Below are positions 27,886 to 36,390 of a DNA stretch of 64,000 nucleotides, piece by piece. Source of the stretch: Bacillus sp. JCM 19034 (GTDB taxonomy: Bacteria > Bacillota > Bacilli > Bacillales > Bacillaceae_D). A program made the position numbers and the translations under genes. The notes under the pieces were generated by a model. That model did not search any database, had not been told where the DNA came from, and saw only the letters and a list, made by a program, of their open reading frames with translations. The DNA lies in the NCBI RefSeq assembly GCF_001310635.1, contig NZ_BAXR01000008.1, forward strand, positions 50,652 to 114,651. Reading direction: 5' to 3'. Every line of letters starts with the position of its first letter. Positions within the stretch are counted from its first letter, which is position 1.

Positions 27886-28253
27886 TCAGAGATTAAAGGA
27901 GTGCAGCCCTTGGCATCAGACTTTGCTGCAATTTATTAGGTGTGAATTGAAGCATACTTCTATTTCTGTTCATGGATGCTAGACTAAATTGAGGAGTTTT
28001 TTTTCTTGATAAGACTGAACACTTTCTGCTCCAAAGAACCTCCAATCACGATTAACACATCCTGAATTCACCGAAGTTATTTATTTATGTTTTCAGTCCC
28101 AGATTTAAATATAATCTCTGGAACCGAAAACATATTTCCATCTCCTCCTCCCTCAATTTGTGGATTATTTTTTTGAAGGAGGTTTTGGTAAAAGCAAATT
28201 TCAAATAAGTACTGGTGCCATTATGATTGTTTGTCATTGGAAATTTATACTAG
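27886..28253. other. Intergenic stretch between convergent genes
   Basis: No coding frame is supported. It holds the hairpin at 28087-28133 and two AGGAGG-like sites (near 28150 and 28178) on opposite strands without obvious start codons, perhaps traces of a lost gene. Confidence 0.35.
28087..28133 (-). terminator. Candidate terminator of the GH88/DUF2264 operon
   Basis: ATGTTTTC-AGTCCCAGA and TCTGGAACC-GAAAACAT form a long stem with few mismatches around a nine-base loop, beyond the end of the minus-strand operon. It lacks a strong T tract. Confidence 0.45.
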
Positions 28254-29390
28254 TTACAGAGCTTGATCAATTGATATTTTCTCCCCAGACCATACCTTTT
28301 TAGTTGTCCAGTCAGCACTACCTTGCCAAAAATCGTCTTCTTCGGTTAATCCAAGTGGTAGAAACACGGTCGCACATAAATACAAACTACCTGTTGAAAT
28401 ATACGGTTCTCCCAATTCTGGTTGGTGACCACAAAGACCAATTTGAAGCCAACCATTCTCGTCAAACGTTCCTTGCATCTCTATTAATCTTTGAATGACC
28501 GCAGTTAAAGCACAACGAACCTGATTAGGCTTAAGTGAGCTGTCTAACCTATGCTGTAATGCCATTTGTGCCAAATGTTGGAATGCCCCAAAACGATACG
28601 TGATTGAACGACCTACTATTGGGAATGTTCCTTCAGGTGAAATACTCCTTTCTTGTATAACAGCAAAGCGTTTTGCTCGTTCAACAATAGGCTGTTTCAT
28701 TTTCATCCAATCACTTGATTGGGCAGATATTTGATCAATGATGTCAACTAGCATAGGTTGTATGACAAAGCTATTGTAATAATCTGCATGGAAAACAGGT
28801 CCATCTCCATACATACCGTCCCCTAAATACCACTGTTCATGTTGCTTTAAGGCGTAATCAACCCTCATTGGATCCCACTCTTCCCCTACTAGCATCAATG
28901 TTGTTTCAATCATTGCAGAAAATAGCAACCAATTGTTGAACAGAGGTTTTCGGTCACGTGTCGATTTTAAAGCCTTTATGACATTAGACTTTACTTCTGG
29001 GTTAAGTTTTTCAAAAAATTCAACAGGTGCCCGAAGAATGGCATGTGCAAAAAAAGCCGTATCGACGATAGGCTGTATACCAGATGAATAATTCATGTAA
29101 TCTGGAGATTGTGGATCTGTAGCAGCATCTATCCCTTTTCTAATAAGATCAGCATATCTCTTTCTTAATAAACCTTCTTCTCCTTCATCGGGACCTTGTT
29201 CAATCCATGGAGCCATACCACACAACAACCTTGAGAACGCTTCCAGATGACTGTAGTTTTCTCTGTCTGGGATAGTAGCTTCAACTGGCATAAGGATTTT
29301 CAATTGTTTGTTTGCTAATGAAGTAAGGACAGGTTCGGCAATTTTTTGTAATGTGGTGATCCAATATTCCCGTTCACTAGACGCTTTCAT
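28254..29390 (-). CDS. DUF2264 family protein
   Basis: About 378 residues, cytoplasmic, alpha-helical. SHLEAFSRLLCGMAPWIEQG near the N-terminus, FNNWLLFSAMIETTLM and GDGMYGDGPVFHADYYNSFV are family hallmarks and resemble the (alpha/alpha)6 barrels of polysaccharide lyases and glycosidases. DUF2264 genes usually sit in pectin or uronate-sugar loci; here the partner is a GH88 hydrolase 24 bases upstream, so both are in one operon. I place the start at ATG 29390, which has AAAAGGA at a workable distance; a GTG three codons earlier is too close to it. Confidence 0.8.
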   Translation of the reverse strand: MKASSEREYWITTLQKIAEPVLTSLANKQLKILMPVEATIPDRENYSHLEAFSRLLCGMAPWIEQGPDEGEEGLLRKRYADLIRKGIDAATDPQSPDYMNYSSGIQPIVDTAFFAHAILRAPVEFFEKLNPEVKSNVIKALKSTRDRKPLFNNWLLFSAMIETTLMLVGEEWDPMRVDYALKQHEQWYLGDGMYGDGPVFHADYYNSFVIQPMLVDIIDQISAQSSDWMKMKQPIVERAKRFAVIQERSISPEGTFPIVGRSITYRFGAFQHLAQMALQHRLDSSLKPNQVRCALTAVIQRLIEMQGTFDENGWLQIGLCGHQPELGEPYISTGSLYLCATVFLPLGLTEEDDFWQGSADWTTKKVWSGEKISIDQAL

Positions 29391-29414
29391 TTTGTACACA
29401 TCCTTTTTCTACGT

Positions 29415-30527
29415 TTAGAAAATTCTCTTTTTCCAACCATTCAGCTTCGCAATAGCTTCAACATAATAGTAATCACCATAGATGAGTGATACATCAACAT
29501 TACTATCTATAGGCTTATGACTAGTCCCATGAAGAAGAATCCCCTGATGATCGGGCTGCTCCCAAGTTCCATAATTGTGAGTCAAAGAGTTTAGTATATT
29601 AAGTGCTGCCACTTTATACATCTCTTTCTCATTTGTTGGTACAGCATCAGCGATCTCCAATAACCCTGAAGCAGCAATAGCAGCAGCAGAACTATCTCTT
29701 GGCTCATTTTCAAATTTATCTAATCGAAAATCCCAATAAGGAACAAAGTCATTTGGAAGTGCTGCAATAAAGTGATGAGCGACACGTTTGGCTGCATCTA
29801 AATATCGCATATCCCCAGTATGTCGGTACGTATTTGCGAATCCGTATAGTGCCCAAGCATTTCCTCTACTCCAAGCTGAATCTCCTGCATTCCCTTGACC
29901 ACCAATAGACTCAATAAACTCGCCTGTATCAGGATTAAAGGATAAGATATGACTAGTTGAACCATCATCTCTTATTCCATAGGTTAATGTAGTATCTGCA
30001 TGAATTTGTGCGATATGCTTATAGCGTGGATCTCCAGTAACTCGACTTGCCCAAAATAATAATGATATGTTCATCATGCAATCAATAATTGCCCAACCTG
30101 TTTTGTCATGATTCCATGCACGGATATATCCACCTGCAGGGTTCAAACGACCAGCTAAATAATTTGCTGCCTCTAAACCAATTCTGAGGCTTTCTTCATT
30201 ATTTAAGATTTCGTGTTTTATAACAGCCGTTAGCAAAAACTGAAAGCCTACGTCGTGGTCTACTTTTATTGGATGTTGATGAAAACATTTTTCTAACTTT
30301 TCATCCCAATCCATCGCAGCATCTTTAAATCTTTTATTGCCTTTTACATCGTAGAGAACCCACAAAATACCAGGCCAAAAACCTGAAGTCCACCACTCAT
30401 AAGGCATATCGTCATATATCCCGTCACTCCCTGTAGCATGTGGGGATTTGTCGCCTAACTGTTCAATCATTCTTTCAACTTTCTTTTCTAATTTATTTAG
30501 GACAACATCTTCTTTCAGTGTAGACAT
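29415..30527 (-). CDS. Unsaturated glucuronyl hydrolase, GH88
   Basis: A 370-residue (alpha/alpha)6-barrel enzyme that removes the unsaturated uronic acid left at the non-reducing end by polysaccharide lyases. No signal peptide, so it acts on imported oligosaccharides. The two catalytic Asp known for this family fit DHDVGFQF and AIIDCMMN; WSRGNAWALYG is another conserved stretch. The lplBC-type importer at the left edge of the window could supply substrate but lies 28 kb away. ATG at 30527 follows GGAGGAAT. The divergent AraC gene is the likely regulator. Confidence 0.88.
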   Translation of the reverse strand: MSTLKEDVVLNKLEKKVERMIEQLGDKSPHATGSDGIYDDMPYEWWTSGFWPGILWVLYDVKGNKRFKDAAMDWDEKLEKCFHQHPIKVDHDVGFQFLLTAVIKHEILNNEESLRIGLEAANYLAGRLNPAGGYIRAWNHDKTGWAIIDCMMNISLLFWASRVTGDPRYKHIAQIHADTTLTYGIRDDGSTSHILSFNPDTGEFIESIGGQGNAGDSAWSRGNAWALYGFANTYRHTGDMRYLDAAKRVAHHFIAALPNDFVPYWDFRLDKFENEPRDSSAAAIAASGLLEIADAVPTNEKEMYKVAALNILNSLTHNYGTWEQPDHQGILLHGTSHKPIDSNVDVSLIYGDYYYVEAIAKLNGWKKRIF

Positions 30528-30637
30528 AGTTCATTCCTCCATTTCGTTTTAATTTCATAATAAACCGTTTTCACGTTGAATAATTGTTGTATAATAACAA
30601 AAAATATCGTTCTATTGCTCTAAAAAGGAGGAACCTT

Positions 30638-31573
30638 ATGAATACGTTATTTGAACACATTCCCTTCGATTTCAAGCCATTTCATCTTGTTTATCGTAGA
30701 ATCTCTAGCGATAACTTTAAAGGTTATTATCACTGGCACCAAGGTTGCGAATTACTTTTCGTATACCGCGGGCAGGGAAGGGTGATTGTTAATCAACAAA
30801 CATACGATATCAAAAAAGGAATGCTGTTCTTTTTTCAGCCGTTCCAGTTACATAAGGTACATGTGGAAGTCTCACAACAAATACCTTATGAACGTAGTAT
30901 TCTTCATTTCGATCCGGTTAGCCATAGCAAAAATCTTCACTTATTTCCGACCTTAAACACTCTCTTTCATCGTTTGCAAAAAGGGGTTTTAACCCAGCAA
31001 GCCTTTGATTTAGAAAATGACTATCAGTATATCTTAGAAATCTATCATGCTTTGAAAACTTCCATGGTAAATAATTATTGGCAGGAAGATAGTCAGCTTT
31101 TTCTCATGCAAATGCTTTCTTGTATTCGAAGAAATAATGACTATGTAGAAAAAGACTCTTCATTATATAATTTACGTCCTTTACATTATTCTGAAACCAT
31201 TATGCAATGGATTGAAGAACATTACATGGAACCTTTTGATTTAGAACGCTTGTCAGATGAACTTCATTTATCAAAATCATATGTTTCGAGAATATTTAAA
31301 CGTGAAACTGGCAGTAGTTTAACTGAGTATCTTATTGTTCGAAGAATGAAACAAGCATGTCATTTACTTCAGACTACCAATACTCCAGTTGAAGTCATTA
31401 CTGAAGATATTGGTCTGTCGAACGTATCTTACTTTATTCAGCTCTTTAAAAAAGTAATTGGAACAACACCGCATCAGTATAGGCTTTCTTACAAGATAAA
31501 AAAACACATTAACAGCCTTTGGATGAGACTCTCGCTCATTGGCCTGGCGACACCCCTTTTTCATATAAATTAA
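30638..31573 (+). CDS. AraC-family regulator with cupin sensor
   Basis: The N-terminal cupin-like domain (HWHQGCELLFVYRGQGRVIV) binds a sugar ligand; the C-terminal double helix-turn-helix (residues about 195-290: FDLERLSDELHLSKSYVSRI, NVSYFIQLFKKVIGTTPHQY) binds DNA. ATG at 30638 behind AAAGGAGG. It is divergent from the GH88 gene with 110 bases between, so it probably activates that operon. The last 20 or so residues (after QYRLSYKIKKH) are encoded by DNA that in another frame belongs to a cyclase gene, so the natural C-terminus has been replaced at a junction. Confidence 0.85.
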   Translation: MNTLFEHIPFDFKPFHLVYRRISSDNFKGYYHWHQGCELLFVYRGQGRVIVNQQTYDIKKGMLFFFQPFQLHKVHVEVSQQIPYERSILHFDPVSHSKNLHLFPTLNTLFHRLQKGVLTQQAFDLENDYQYILEIYHALKTSMVNNYWQEDSQLFLMQMLSCIRRNNDYVEKDSSLYNLRPLHYSETIMQWIEEHYMEPFDLERLSDELHLSKSYVSRIFKRETGSSLTEYLIVRRMKQACHLLQTTNTPVEVITEDIGLSNVSYFIQLFKKVIGTTPHQYRLSYKIKKHINSLWMRLSLIGLATPLFHIN

Positions 31574-31818
31574 CGTATTCCAAGGAACAAACAGGTTCCG
31601 TTAATATTGGACAAATGACGATGAGTCTTCACTCTGGTACTCATGTCGATGCACCGTTACATTTTCTTAATGATGGAGAGAAAATTTCCGATCTAGAACT
31701 AGATGTTCATATCGGTAAAGCTCGAATCGTAGATTTCTCTTCATTTGCAAAATTGGATGAGGTATCACTTAGCCAGATCGATTTAGATGGGGTTACCCGT
31801 TTGCTGCGGGCCTATTGA
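31513..31818 (+). pseudogene. Kynurenine formamidase-like cyclase, N-terminal fragment
   Basis: Reads QPLDETLAHWPGDTPFSYKL, then SLHSGTHVDAPLHFLNDG, the HxGTHxDxPxH metal motif of the cyclase/kynurenine formamidase family. It lacks its first residues (a TAA precedes it) and stops after GVTRLL, at about half the normal 200 residues. The cut coincides with the truncated end of the opposite-strand gene at 31793. A genuine fragment produced by rearrangement. Confidence 0.7.
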
Positions 31819-32317
31819 GGTAATTTTCTTCAATATTCTTGGCCAGATGTTCGATAAGGGGTAATGCAATTGTAACCTCGTGTAAATAATGAAAATAGAG
31901 GCTAAGGTATCCTATATTTTTATTTTTTATTCGAATGGGCGTACAAACACTTGACAGCTCGGCAAACATCTTGTTGCTATGCCGATCGCCAATTACGACA
32001 GAAGCTGATTGACGCTCCATGGCTAAGGAGATGGCATTGATTCCTGCGTGTTTCATTGCGAATGATGTACCGTTTCTTATATTACTTCTTTCAAAATAAG
32101 CTTTGAACAAATCCGCACCGAAATAATTGATCATGATTCCATCAGGATCCACAATCACTAATAAATATGGGATAGACAGTAAATTATCCAAATTACTGGT
32201 TTCCTCTTGCAGTAAACACATAATTTCTTTTCGTTCAATCAATCTTTCTTTCAGTGCAGACTTACAGATAATATTAGGAAAACGATCATTTCCTTCTAGC
32301 AATGTTCTTTGGCACAT
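31793..32317 (-). pseudogene. GAF-domain regulator (AcoR/sigma-54 activator-like), truncated
   Basis: About 165 residues of an N-terminal sensor: MCQRTLLEGNDRFPNIICKS, VIVDPDGIMINYFG, then GTSFAMKHAGINAISLAMER and GDRHSNKMFAELSSVCTPIR. This layout is the GAF sensor of AcoR/DhaR-type sigma-54 activators. The PAS, AAA+ and DNA-binding domains that should follow are missing; after NIEENYLN the frame runs into cyclase DNA and stops. ATG at 32317 follows GAAGGGA. Two c-di-GMP riboswitches lie upstream on the same strand, so transcription of this fragment may be c-di-GMP-dependent. Confidence 0.6.
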
Positions 32318-32413
32318 TAATTTCCCTTCTTTCTATTAAGAATAAGTAATTAATAATGAAATCGGTCTCCTATTCATCGCCGTTTTTTAGCTCAGTATCC
32401 CCTAGCGAAAAAT

Positions 32414-32460
32414 AAAAAACCCCCATCCATTAAAATAAACATCGCAAAATAGGACGGCGG
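32414..32460 (-). terminator. Terminator linked to c-di-GMP riboswitch 1
   Basis: CCGCCGTCC and GGATGGGGG pair with one mismatch across the loop and are followed by TTTTTT. Its position just after the aptamer makes it the likely expression platform. Confidence 0.6.
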
Positions 32461-32463
32461 TTT

Positions 32464-32571
32464 CCGTCGTATTCGGCAACTGGCTGGCATTGCGGTCTTT
32501 ATGTAAAACCACATTAGCCCCTATAGCTTTGCGTCGCCACTTTTCAGTGGGTTTGCTATTATCGTACGATT
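32464..32571 (-). ncRNA. c-di-GMP-I (GEMM) riboswitch 1
   Basis: On the minus strand: AGCAAACC, a P2 hairpin CACT-GAAA-AGTG, GACGCAAAGC, a CTATAGGGGCTAA segment, then GCCAGCCAGTTGCC and closing TACGACG. These are the conserved blocks of GEMM-I aptamers, including the GAAA tetraloop that docks in the GCCAGCC side. It lies about 150 bases upstream of the truncated GAF-domain gene. Confidence 0.88.
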
Positions 32572-32804
32572 TATGAAATTGTCATATACATTACAATCAT
32601 GTCGCTTGTTTATGTTTTATAAGAAAGTCAAATTAAGCGACAGTAGGAATAAAATCCTTAAAAATTTTAAAAGTAGATAGGAAAAGTACACCCTATTTTA
32701 GAGTTTCTTCTAATCAAATTTTATAAATTGCTGTTTTTACGATAGTACAATGAATGACTGTGTGTAGATTTCTCACCTCCTTTAAAGGCGTCAACCAAAA
32801 GACA

Positions 32805-32836
32805 CAAAAATCCCGTCCATGGTTAAATAGACGGGT
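32805..32836 (-). terminator. Terminator linked to c-di-GMP riboswitch 2
   Basis: ACCCGTC and GACGGGA form a clean stem followed by TTTTTG, immediately after aptamer 2. Beyond it AAAGGAGGTGAGAAA looks like a ribosome site, but no sizeable open frame follows before riboswitch 1. Confidence 0.75.
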
Positions 32837-32839
32837 TAT

Positions 32840-32945
32840 CCGTCGTATTCGGCAACTGGCTGGCATAGTGATTTCTTTATAATCCACCTTAGCCCCTGTA
32901 GCTTTGCGTCACCACTTTTCAGTGGGTTTGCTATTATCGTACGAT
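32840..32945 (-). ncRNA. c-di-GMP-I (GEMM) riboswitch 2
   Basis: Same blocks as riboswitch 1 (AGCAAACC, CACTGAAAAGTG, GACGCAAAGCTAC, AGGGGCTAA, GCCAGCCAGTTGCC), about 370 bases upstream of it in the same orientation. A weak promoter candidate (TTGCTA, about 17 bases, ATATAT) lies at 32950-32990. Confidence 0.88.
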
Positions 32946-33087
32946 AATCGATATATATTTTAGATAAATTTAATATAGCAAGTCTAGATTTCAGCAACAA
33001 TGGTCCGAATGTAACTTTTTTAATTTTTTTAACAATTTTTACAATAGTTTAAACTATTATGATTAAAAAGAAAAGTAATTTGGATAG

Positions 33088-33270
33088 CTATTGGTATTCT
33101 ATTAATTGATTTCTTCTCCAGAAACTCACTCTATTATAACAGTAAACTACCACTATATCTTGAATATAGAAATAAATAACCTCATTTTCATTATCTGGAA
33201 TCCCCCATCTAAAAAGAATGAATTCATCATAAGCATAGAAAAAAGTAGAGGAAAAACAACAGTATTCCAT
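33088..33270 (-). pseudogene. Unidentified short coding remnant
   Basis: Sixty codons reading AYDEFILFRWGIPDNENEVI and YFYIQDIVVVYCYNRVSFWR. The composition looks like protein and the ending is a natural stop, but there is no ribosome site before the ATG. I do not recognise the family. Confidence 0.3.
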
Positions 33271-33319
33271 TCCTCATAGTGGTGAGATTATCGAATAAAA
33301 GTATGACCAATATTCTTAC

Positions 33320-33590
33320 CTATTCTTCTATGGACATGAATTTCTCATCATCCTGCCAATACACATCTAAGCCTTCGATAATCGTTTCGAAATCTCCAGA
33401 AACAATAGTATACACATCTCTTCCAACAATTAACGTGTCATGATTAAAATCAAACATGACGGAATCGTATCCGGTTTGCAGGGTCATACCATTCGCTAAT
33501 GAGTACGTATCTTTAAATAGATCTATTTATAATTCTATTGTTTTTAGTTGTTCCAATAACGTATCGATCTCTCCTTCAACAATCTCAACT
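33320..33590 (-). pseudogene. Unidentified coding remnant with one in-frame stop
   Basis: One frame reads VEIVEGEIDTLLEQLKTIEL, a TAA, then IDLFKDTYSLANGMTLQTGY and FNHDTLIVGRDVYTIVSGDF to a stop at 33320. No start codon is visible. It looks like the C-terminal part of a small acidic protein. Family unknown. Confidence 0.35.
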
Positions 33591-33737
33591 ATATATTAAC
33601 CCATAGGCAACTATACGATAGTAATGACTCTTCTCAGAAAACTTTCTGCATATTCTTTGTTTTATAAGTGCAAGTTTCTACTTCTTCAAAATTTATTTCC
33701 AGGTCCTATTTTGTTTATTTTCTCCTTAAAAATAAAA

Positions 33738-33780
33738 ATGACCCACCTTGGTCCGCATTGCTAAGAGGCGTGGTGGGTTC
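33738..33780 (-). terminator. Terminator downstream of GNAT gene
   Basis: AACCCACC and GGTGGGTC arms, with TTTTTAT after them on the minus strand. Confidence 0.65.
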
Positions 33781-33884
33781 AATTATTCTCAATGAGAATT
33801 CTAATTTTTATAATGGTCAACAACAGTATCACTATTTCCTTTGCTAATTAAATAGAGTGTATCACTTAGTTAGTAATGCACTGA

Positions 33885-33930
33885 GTTGTACAGTTCTGTT
33901 ACGCTATCGCACCCTATAGTTGAAGAAGGA
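33885..33930. repeat. Hairpin boundary repeat copy
   Basis: CTGTTACGCTATCGCACCCT then ATAGTTGAAGAAGG: the right half of the composite layout. It precedes the 3' end of the GNAT gene at 33937. Confidence 0.5.
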
Positions 33931-33936
33931 ATAATT

Positions 33937-34347
33937 CTATTTACATTCTAAACTACATAGAAAACGTTCTACACCTGGATACTTTTCACCCAAACTCGTA
34001 ATTTTGAAACCAATATTTTTATAAAAATTTACAGCATCATTATCGGTTTCAGCAGTTAATAAAGATATTGAATATTTCTCACAAATAAAACTAATCATTT
34101 TCCTTCCAATACCTTCTTCTCTATGGCTTGGAGATACTGCTATATGTTTTATTTCACAATGTTTTGAACTTGAAAATTCTAATCCAATACAACCAACAAC
34201 CTTACCTCCAATGTCATAACCATATAACTCTCGAACTGGTGAATAGATATATAGTTCATACTCGCGTTCAATATTCTTTTCTGATGTTGCAAAGGATAAA
34301 AGATGTCTTACATTAGATTGAATAGATGTCGTTTTAATTACCTTCAT
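33937..34347 (-). CDS. GNAT N-acetyltransferase
   Basis: A 136-residue acetyltransferase with motif A HIAVSPSHREEGIGRKMISF and motif B TDNDAVNFYKNIGFKIT. Substrate unknown. I use the ATG at 34347 (MKVIKTTSIQ); an upstream TTG would add seven residues without a better ribosome site. It lies between hairpin repeats near 33890 and 34365 and is intact. Confidence 0.78.
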   Translation of the reverse strand: MKVIKTTSIQSNVRHLLSFATSEKNIEREYELYIYSPVRELYGYDIGGKVVGCIGLEFSSSKHCEIKHIAVSPSHREEGIGRKMISFICEKYSISLLTAETDNDAVNFYKNIGFKITSLGEKYPGVERFLCSLECK

Positions 34348-34359
34348 TAAATACGTCAC

Positions 34360-34400
34360 TTCTTTCAATAACCTTTATTCAGCTCACGCTCCTTTTACTT
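34360..34400. repeat. Hairpin boundary repeat copy (degenerate)
   Basis: AACCTTTATTCAGCTCACGC then TCCTTTTACTTTAAATAC resembles the ACCTTTATTCAGCTAACGCTCCCGTTA block of the copy at 36315. It marks the 5' side of the GNAT gene. Confidence 0.45.
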
Positions 34401-34501
34401 TAAATACATCTTTTCACAATCTTAATCTTTTTCACTTTTTGTTATTACAGGTATGAAGAAACTTAATCTTTGTTACTAAGGGTTACTCAACATCTCACTT
34501 C

Positions 34502-34906
34502 TTATTCTTCTCTTGTGCCTAGTATGATGAGTGCGACATAGACAATAATGGCAATCAAATCTATAAGGGTATCCGAAAGCCCCGCTCTGTCAAACAACAC
34601 CGTTATACCTAGAATAACCATTAGTCTGACCAACAGGATCGTCACAATCATCCATGCGGTAAACCGTGTTTTTGATCCTTCAGTATAGAATGACATGAAA
34701 ATGAAAACAAAGCCGAATACTAGATTTTCCGCCGTGATGATGTGCCATACATAAGTGAATATTGTCAGGGTATCTACGGCTACCCCCTCGATGTGGAGCT
34801 TCGGCAGCACAACAGATTGCCCGTTCCATGCGTGTGTGACTGCAAACAGTATCGCAAGGATACCTGCAGTCAAATAATAATAATTCTTAATTTTGATGTT
34901 CTCCAC
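34502..34906 (-). CDS. Integral membrane protein downstream of MerR regulator
   Basis: About 134 residues, four membrane helices (YYYLTAGILAILFAVTHAW; IFTYVWHIITAENLVFGFVF; WMIVTILLVRLMVILGITVL; LIDLIAIIVYVALIILG). It probably starts at the GTG at 34906, right after AAGGAAGG and inside the end of the MerR gene, so the two are coupled. Function unknown; as the only partner of the regulator it is its likely target, perhaps a small multidrug or stress-related membrane protein. Confidence 0.65.
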   Translation of the reverse strand: MENIKIKNYYYLTAGILAILFAVTHAWNGQSVVLPKLHIEGVAVDTLTIFTYVWHIITAENLVFGFVFIFMSFYTEGSKTRFTAWMIVTILLVRLMVILGITVLFDRAGLSDTLIDLIAIIVYVALIILGTREE

Positions 34907-35360
34907 AACCTTCCTTAGGAATTTCCACATCCCCTTTTTGGATATCCTTGTAAATTTCTCGGACAATCTTTGTCAGAGTTTGATCCCTTTCATTATTAAA
35001 ATCCCTTAGCGTTGCTGCTGCGACGTCTAGTAACCGACTGGCCTTTTTCAGATGAGCAACCTTTCTGCGAATTTCTGCGTTCTTAGCATCGAGGAACTCG
35101 GCAACCTCTTTGTAGTATGCGGGGTCACTATTATCCATTTTGTGAAAAATAAGTTTATCCTTGATTTCGTCAAGAGAAAAATCCGCATACTGCATGATTT
35201 GAATATTCATCAAGTCGATGAGGTCTTCCTTAGAATACCTACGGTACCTATTCTCTTCCCGGGAGGGCGAGACAATCCCTATCCGATCATAATACCGAAG
35301 CGTATCCTTCGAAATTCCTAGTATTCTCGAAACCTCTTGTATAGAATATAGTTTTTCCAT
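34887..35360 (-). CDS. MerR-family regulator
   Basis: 157 residues. The winged helix-turn-helix (YSIQEVSRILGISKDTLRYY, then DRIGIVSPSREENRYRRYSK) is followed by a long coiled-coil dimerisation helix and a C-terminal effector region containing one Cys (GCGEHQN). There is no ribosome site before the ATG at 35360; the -10 box ends only seven bases upstream, so the mRNA is predicted to be leaderless. The promoter has the 19-base spacer and dyad typical of MerR control, implying autoregulation together with the downstream membrane gene. Confidence 0.85.
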   Translation of the reverse strand: MEKLYSIQEVSRILGISKDTLRYYDRIGIVSPSREENRYRRYSKEDLIDLMNIQIMQYADFSLDEIKDKLIFHKMDNSDPAYYKEVAEFLDAKNAEIRRKVAHLKKASRLLDVAAATLRDFNNERDQTLTKIVREIYKDIQKGDVEIPKEGCGEHQN

Positions 35361-35364
35361 AACT

Positions 35365-35661
35365 TTAAAATACCATTGGAGTTGACTCCAAGGTCAATGT
35401 GTTTTTCGTATTTTGTTCAAATAAGATTTTTGATAAGAATTCGTACCCAATATAACTATAATTCGCAGTTGTTTCGGTATCATCCTCTTCAAATGTAAAC
35501 AGATTATTATCCCTATTAAACTGTTCTAAATTGTCCTTACTCTTGATGATGAATTTCTCATCAAGAGTAAGGATTAATGTTGCCCGTTCCGAGAGCTTCT
35601 TATAGTTAAATATTTCATTACTCCAACTAGAAGAAATTTTCTTAGCATCTAAAAACTCCAT
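35365..35661 (-). CDS. Hypothetical protein upstream of MerR
   Basis: 98 residues, soluble, starting MEFLDAKKISSSWSNEIFNY at an ATG (35661) with GGGAGGAG upstream, which excludes the longer frame. LILTLDEKFIIKSKDNLEQF and NLFTFEEDDTETTANYSYIG follow. No family recognised. Its last codons overlap the MerR promoter, so its transcription would run through that operator. Confidence 0.6.
   Translation of the reverse strand: MEFLDAKKISSSWSNEIFNYKKLSERATLILTLDEKFIIKSKDNLEQFNRDNNLFTFEEDDTETTANYSYIGYEFLSKILFEQNTKNTLTLESTPMVF
35367..35397 (-). promoter_or_regulatory. MerR-type promoter with 19-bp spacer and dyad
   Basis: Minus strand TTGACC, 19 bases, TATTTT. The spacer holds TTGGAGT-CA-ACTCCAA, a perfect dyad. 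This is the classic MerR-activated architecture in which the protein untwists an overlong spacer. Confidence 0.8.
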
Positions 35662-35802
35662 ACAGCTCCTCCCACTCCTCAATATATACTTTTATATTCT
35701 GATAATGAATATTAGAATCACCTAATATTTAGAATTACTTAATTTAGCAAAACTACTTCTATAGCGAAAGAAGCGACTATTCCTATTAGGCAATCTCATC
35801 CT

Positions 35803-36282
35803 TTAGTTCAATACCTTTATCAATTCAATTTCATCTCTGATAGGGATTCCCTCATTACCAATTAAGGGGATCTCTGGTTTTATCTTTCTTGCTTTCTCAA
35901 CTGCATTATTTATAATTTTTGACAAGATAAAACCCCGTTTTTGATAAAACTTTAATGCTAATAAATTATCGTTTGTTGTTATAAGTTTAACGAGTTTACA
36001 TTTCCTCCTAATAGCGAGGTTTTCTACTGCTTGAACTAGGTTTGTACCTATTCCTATACCTTCTTCAATACTATCTAATGAAATTATTTCGCATTCGTTA
36101 TCTTTAATTATGTAAGTAATTAAGCCAATAATTTCACCATCGTTATTTATACTAGTAAAACCATCTAATGTACTGCAATTATAGACACCACTTGAAATAA
36201 CCATTTCTGGACTACCCCAATGCAACTTAAAAAATTCTATTATTTTATTTTTCTCTAACTCCTCAATAGCGTAGATTTTCAA
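35803..36282 (-). CDS. GNAT N-acetyltransferase
   Basis: About 159 residues. Motif A is SIEEGIGIGTNLVQAVENLA and motif B TNDNLLALKFYQKRGFILSK, as in small GNATs. The TTG at 36282 is preceded by GAGGT at eight bases; the earlier GTG frame start has none. The last two codons and the stop (TTG AAC TAA) lie inside a hairpin repeat at 35795-35815. Substrate unknown. Confidence 0.75.
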   Translation of the reverse strand: MKIYAIEELEKNKIIEFFKLHWGSPEMVISSGVYNCSTLDGFTSINNDGEIIGLITYIIKDNECEIISLDSIEEGIGIGTNLVQAVENLAIRRKCKLVKLITTNDNLLALKFYQKRGFILSKIINNAVEKARKIKPEIPLIGNEGIPIRDEIELIKVLN

Positions 36283-36314
36283 GTTAAGATACCTCACTTT
36301 TAATATTACTTGTT

Positions 36315-36390
36315 ACACTCTTCTACACCTTTACTTCAACAAGGGAAAAAGGCAATAACCTTTATTCAGCTAACGCTCCCGTTAACTTAT
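36315..36390. repeat. Hairpin boundary repeat, composite copy
   Basis: CACCTTTACTTCAACAAGGG, AAAAAGGCAATAACC, TTTATTCAGCTAACGCTCCC, then GTTAACTTATAA. It fills the whole gap between the two GNAT genes at 35803 and 36387. Confidence 0.65.
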
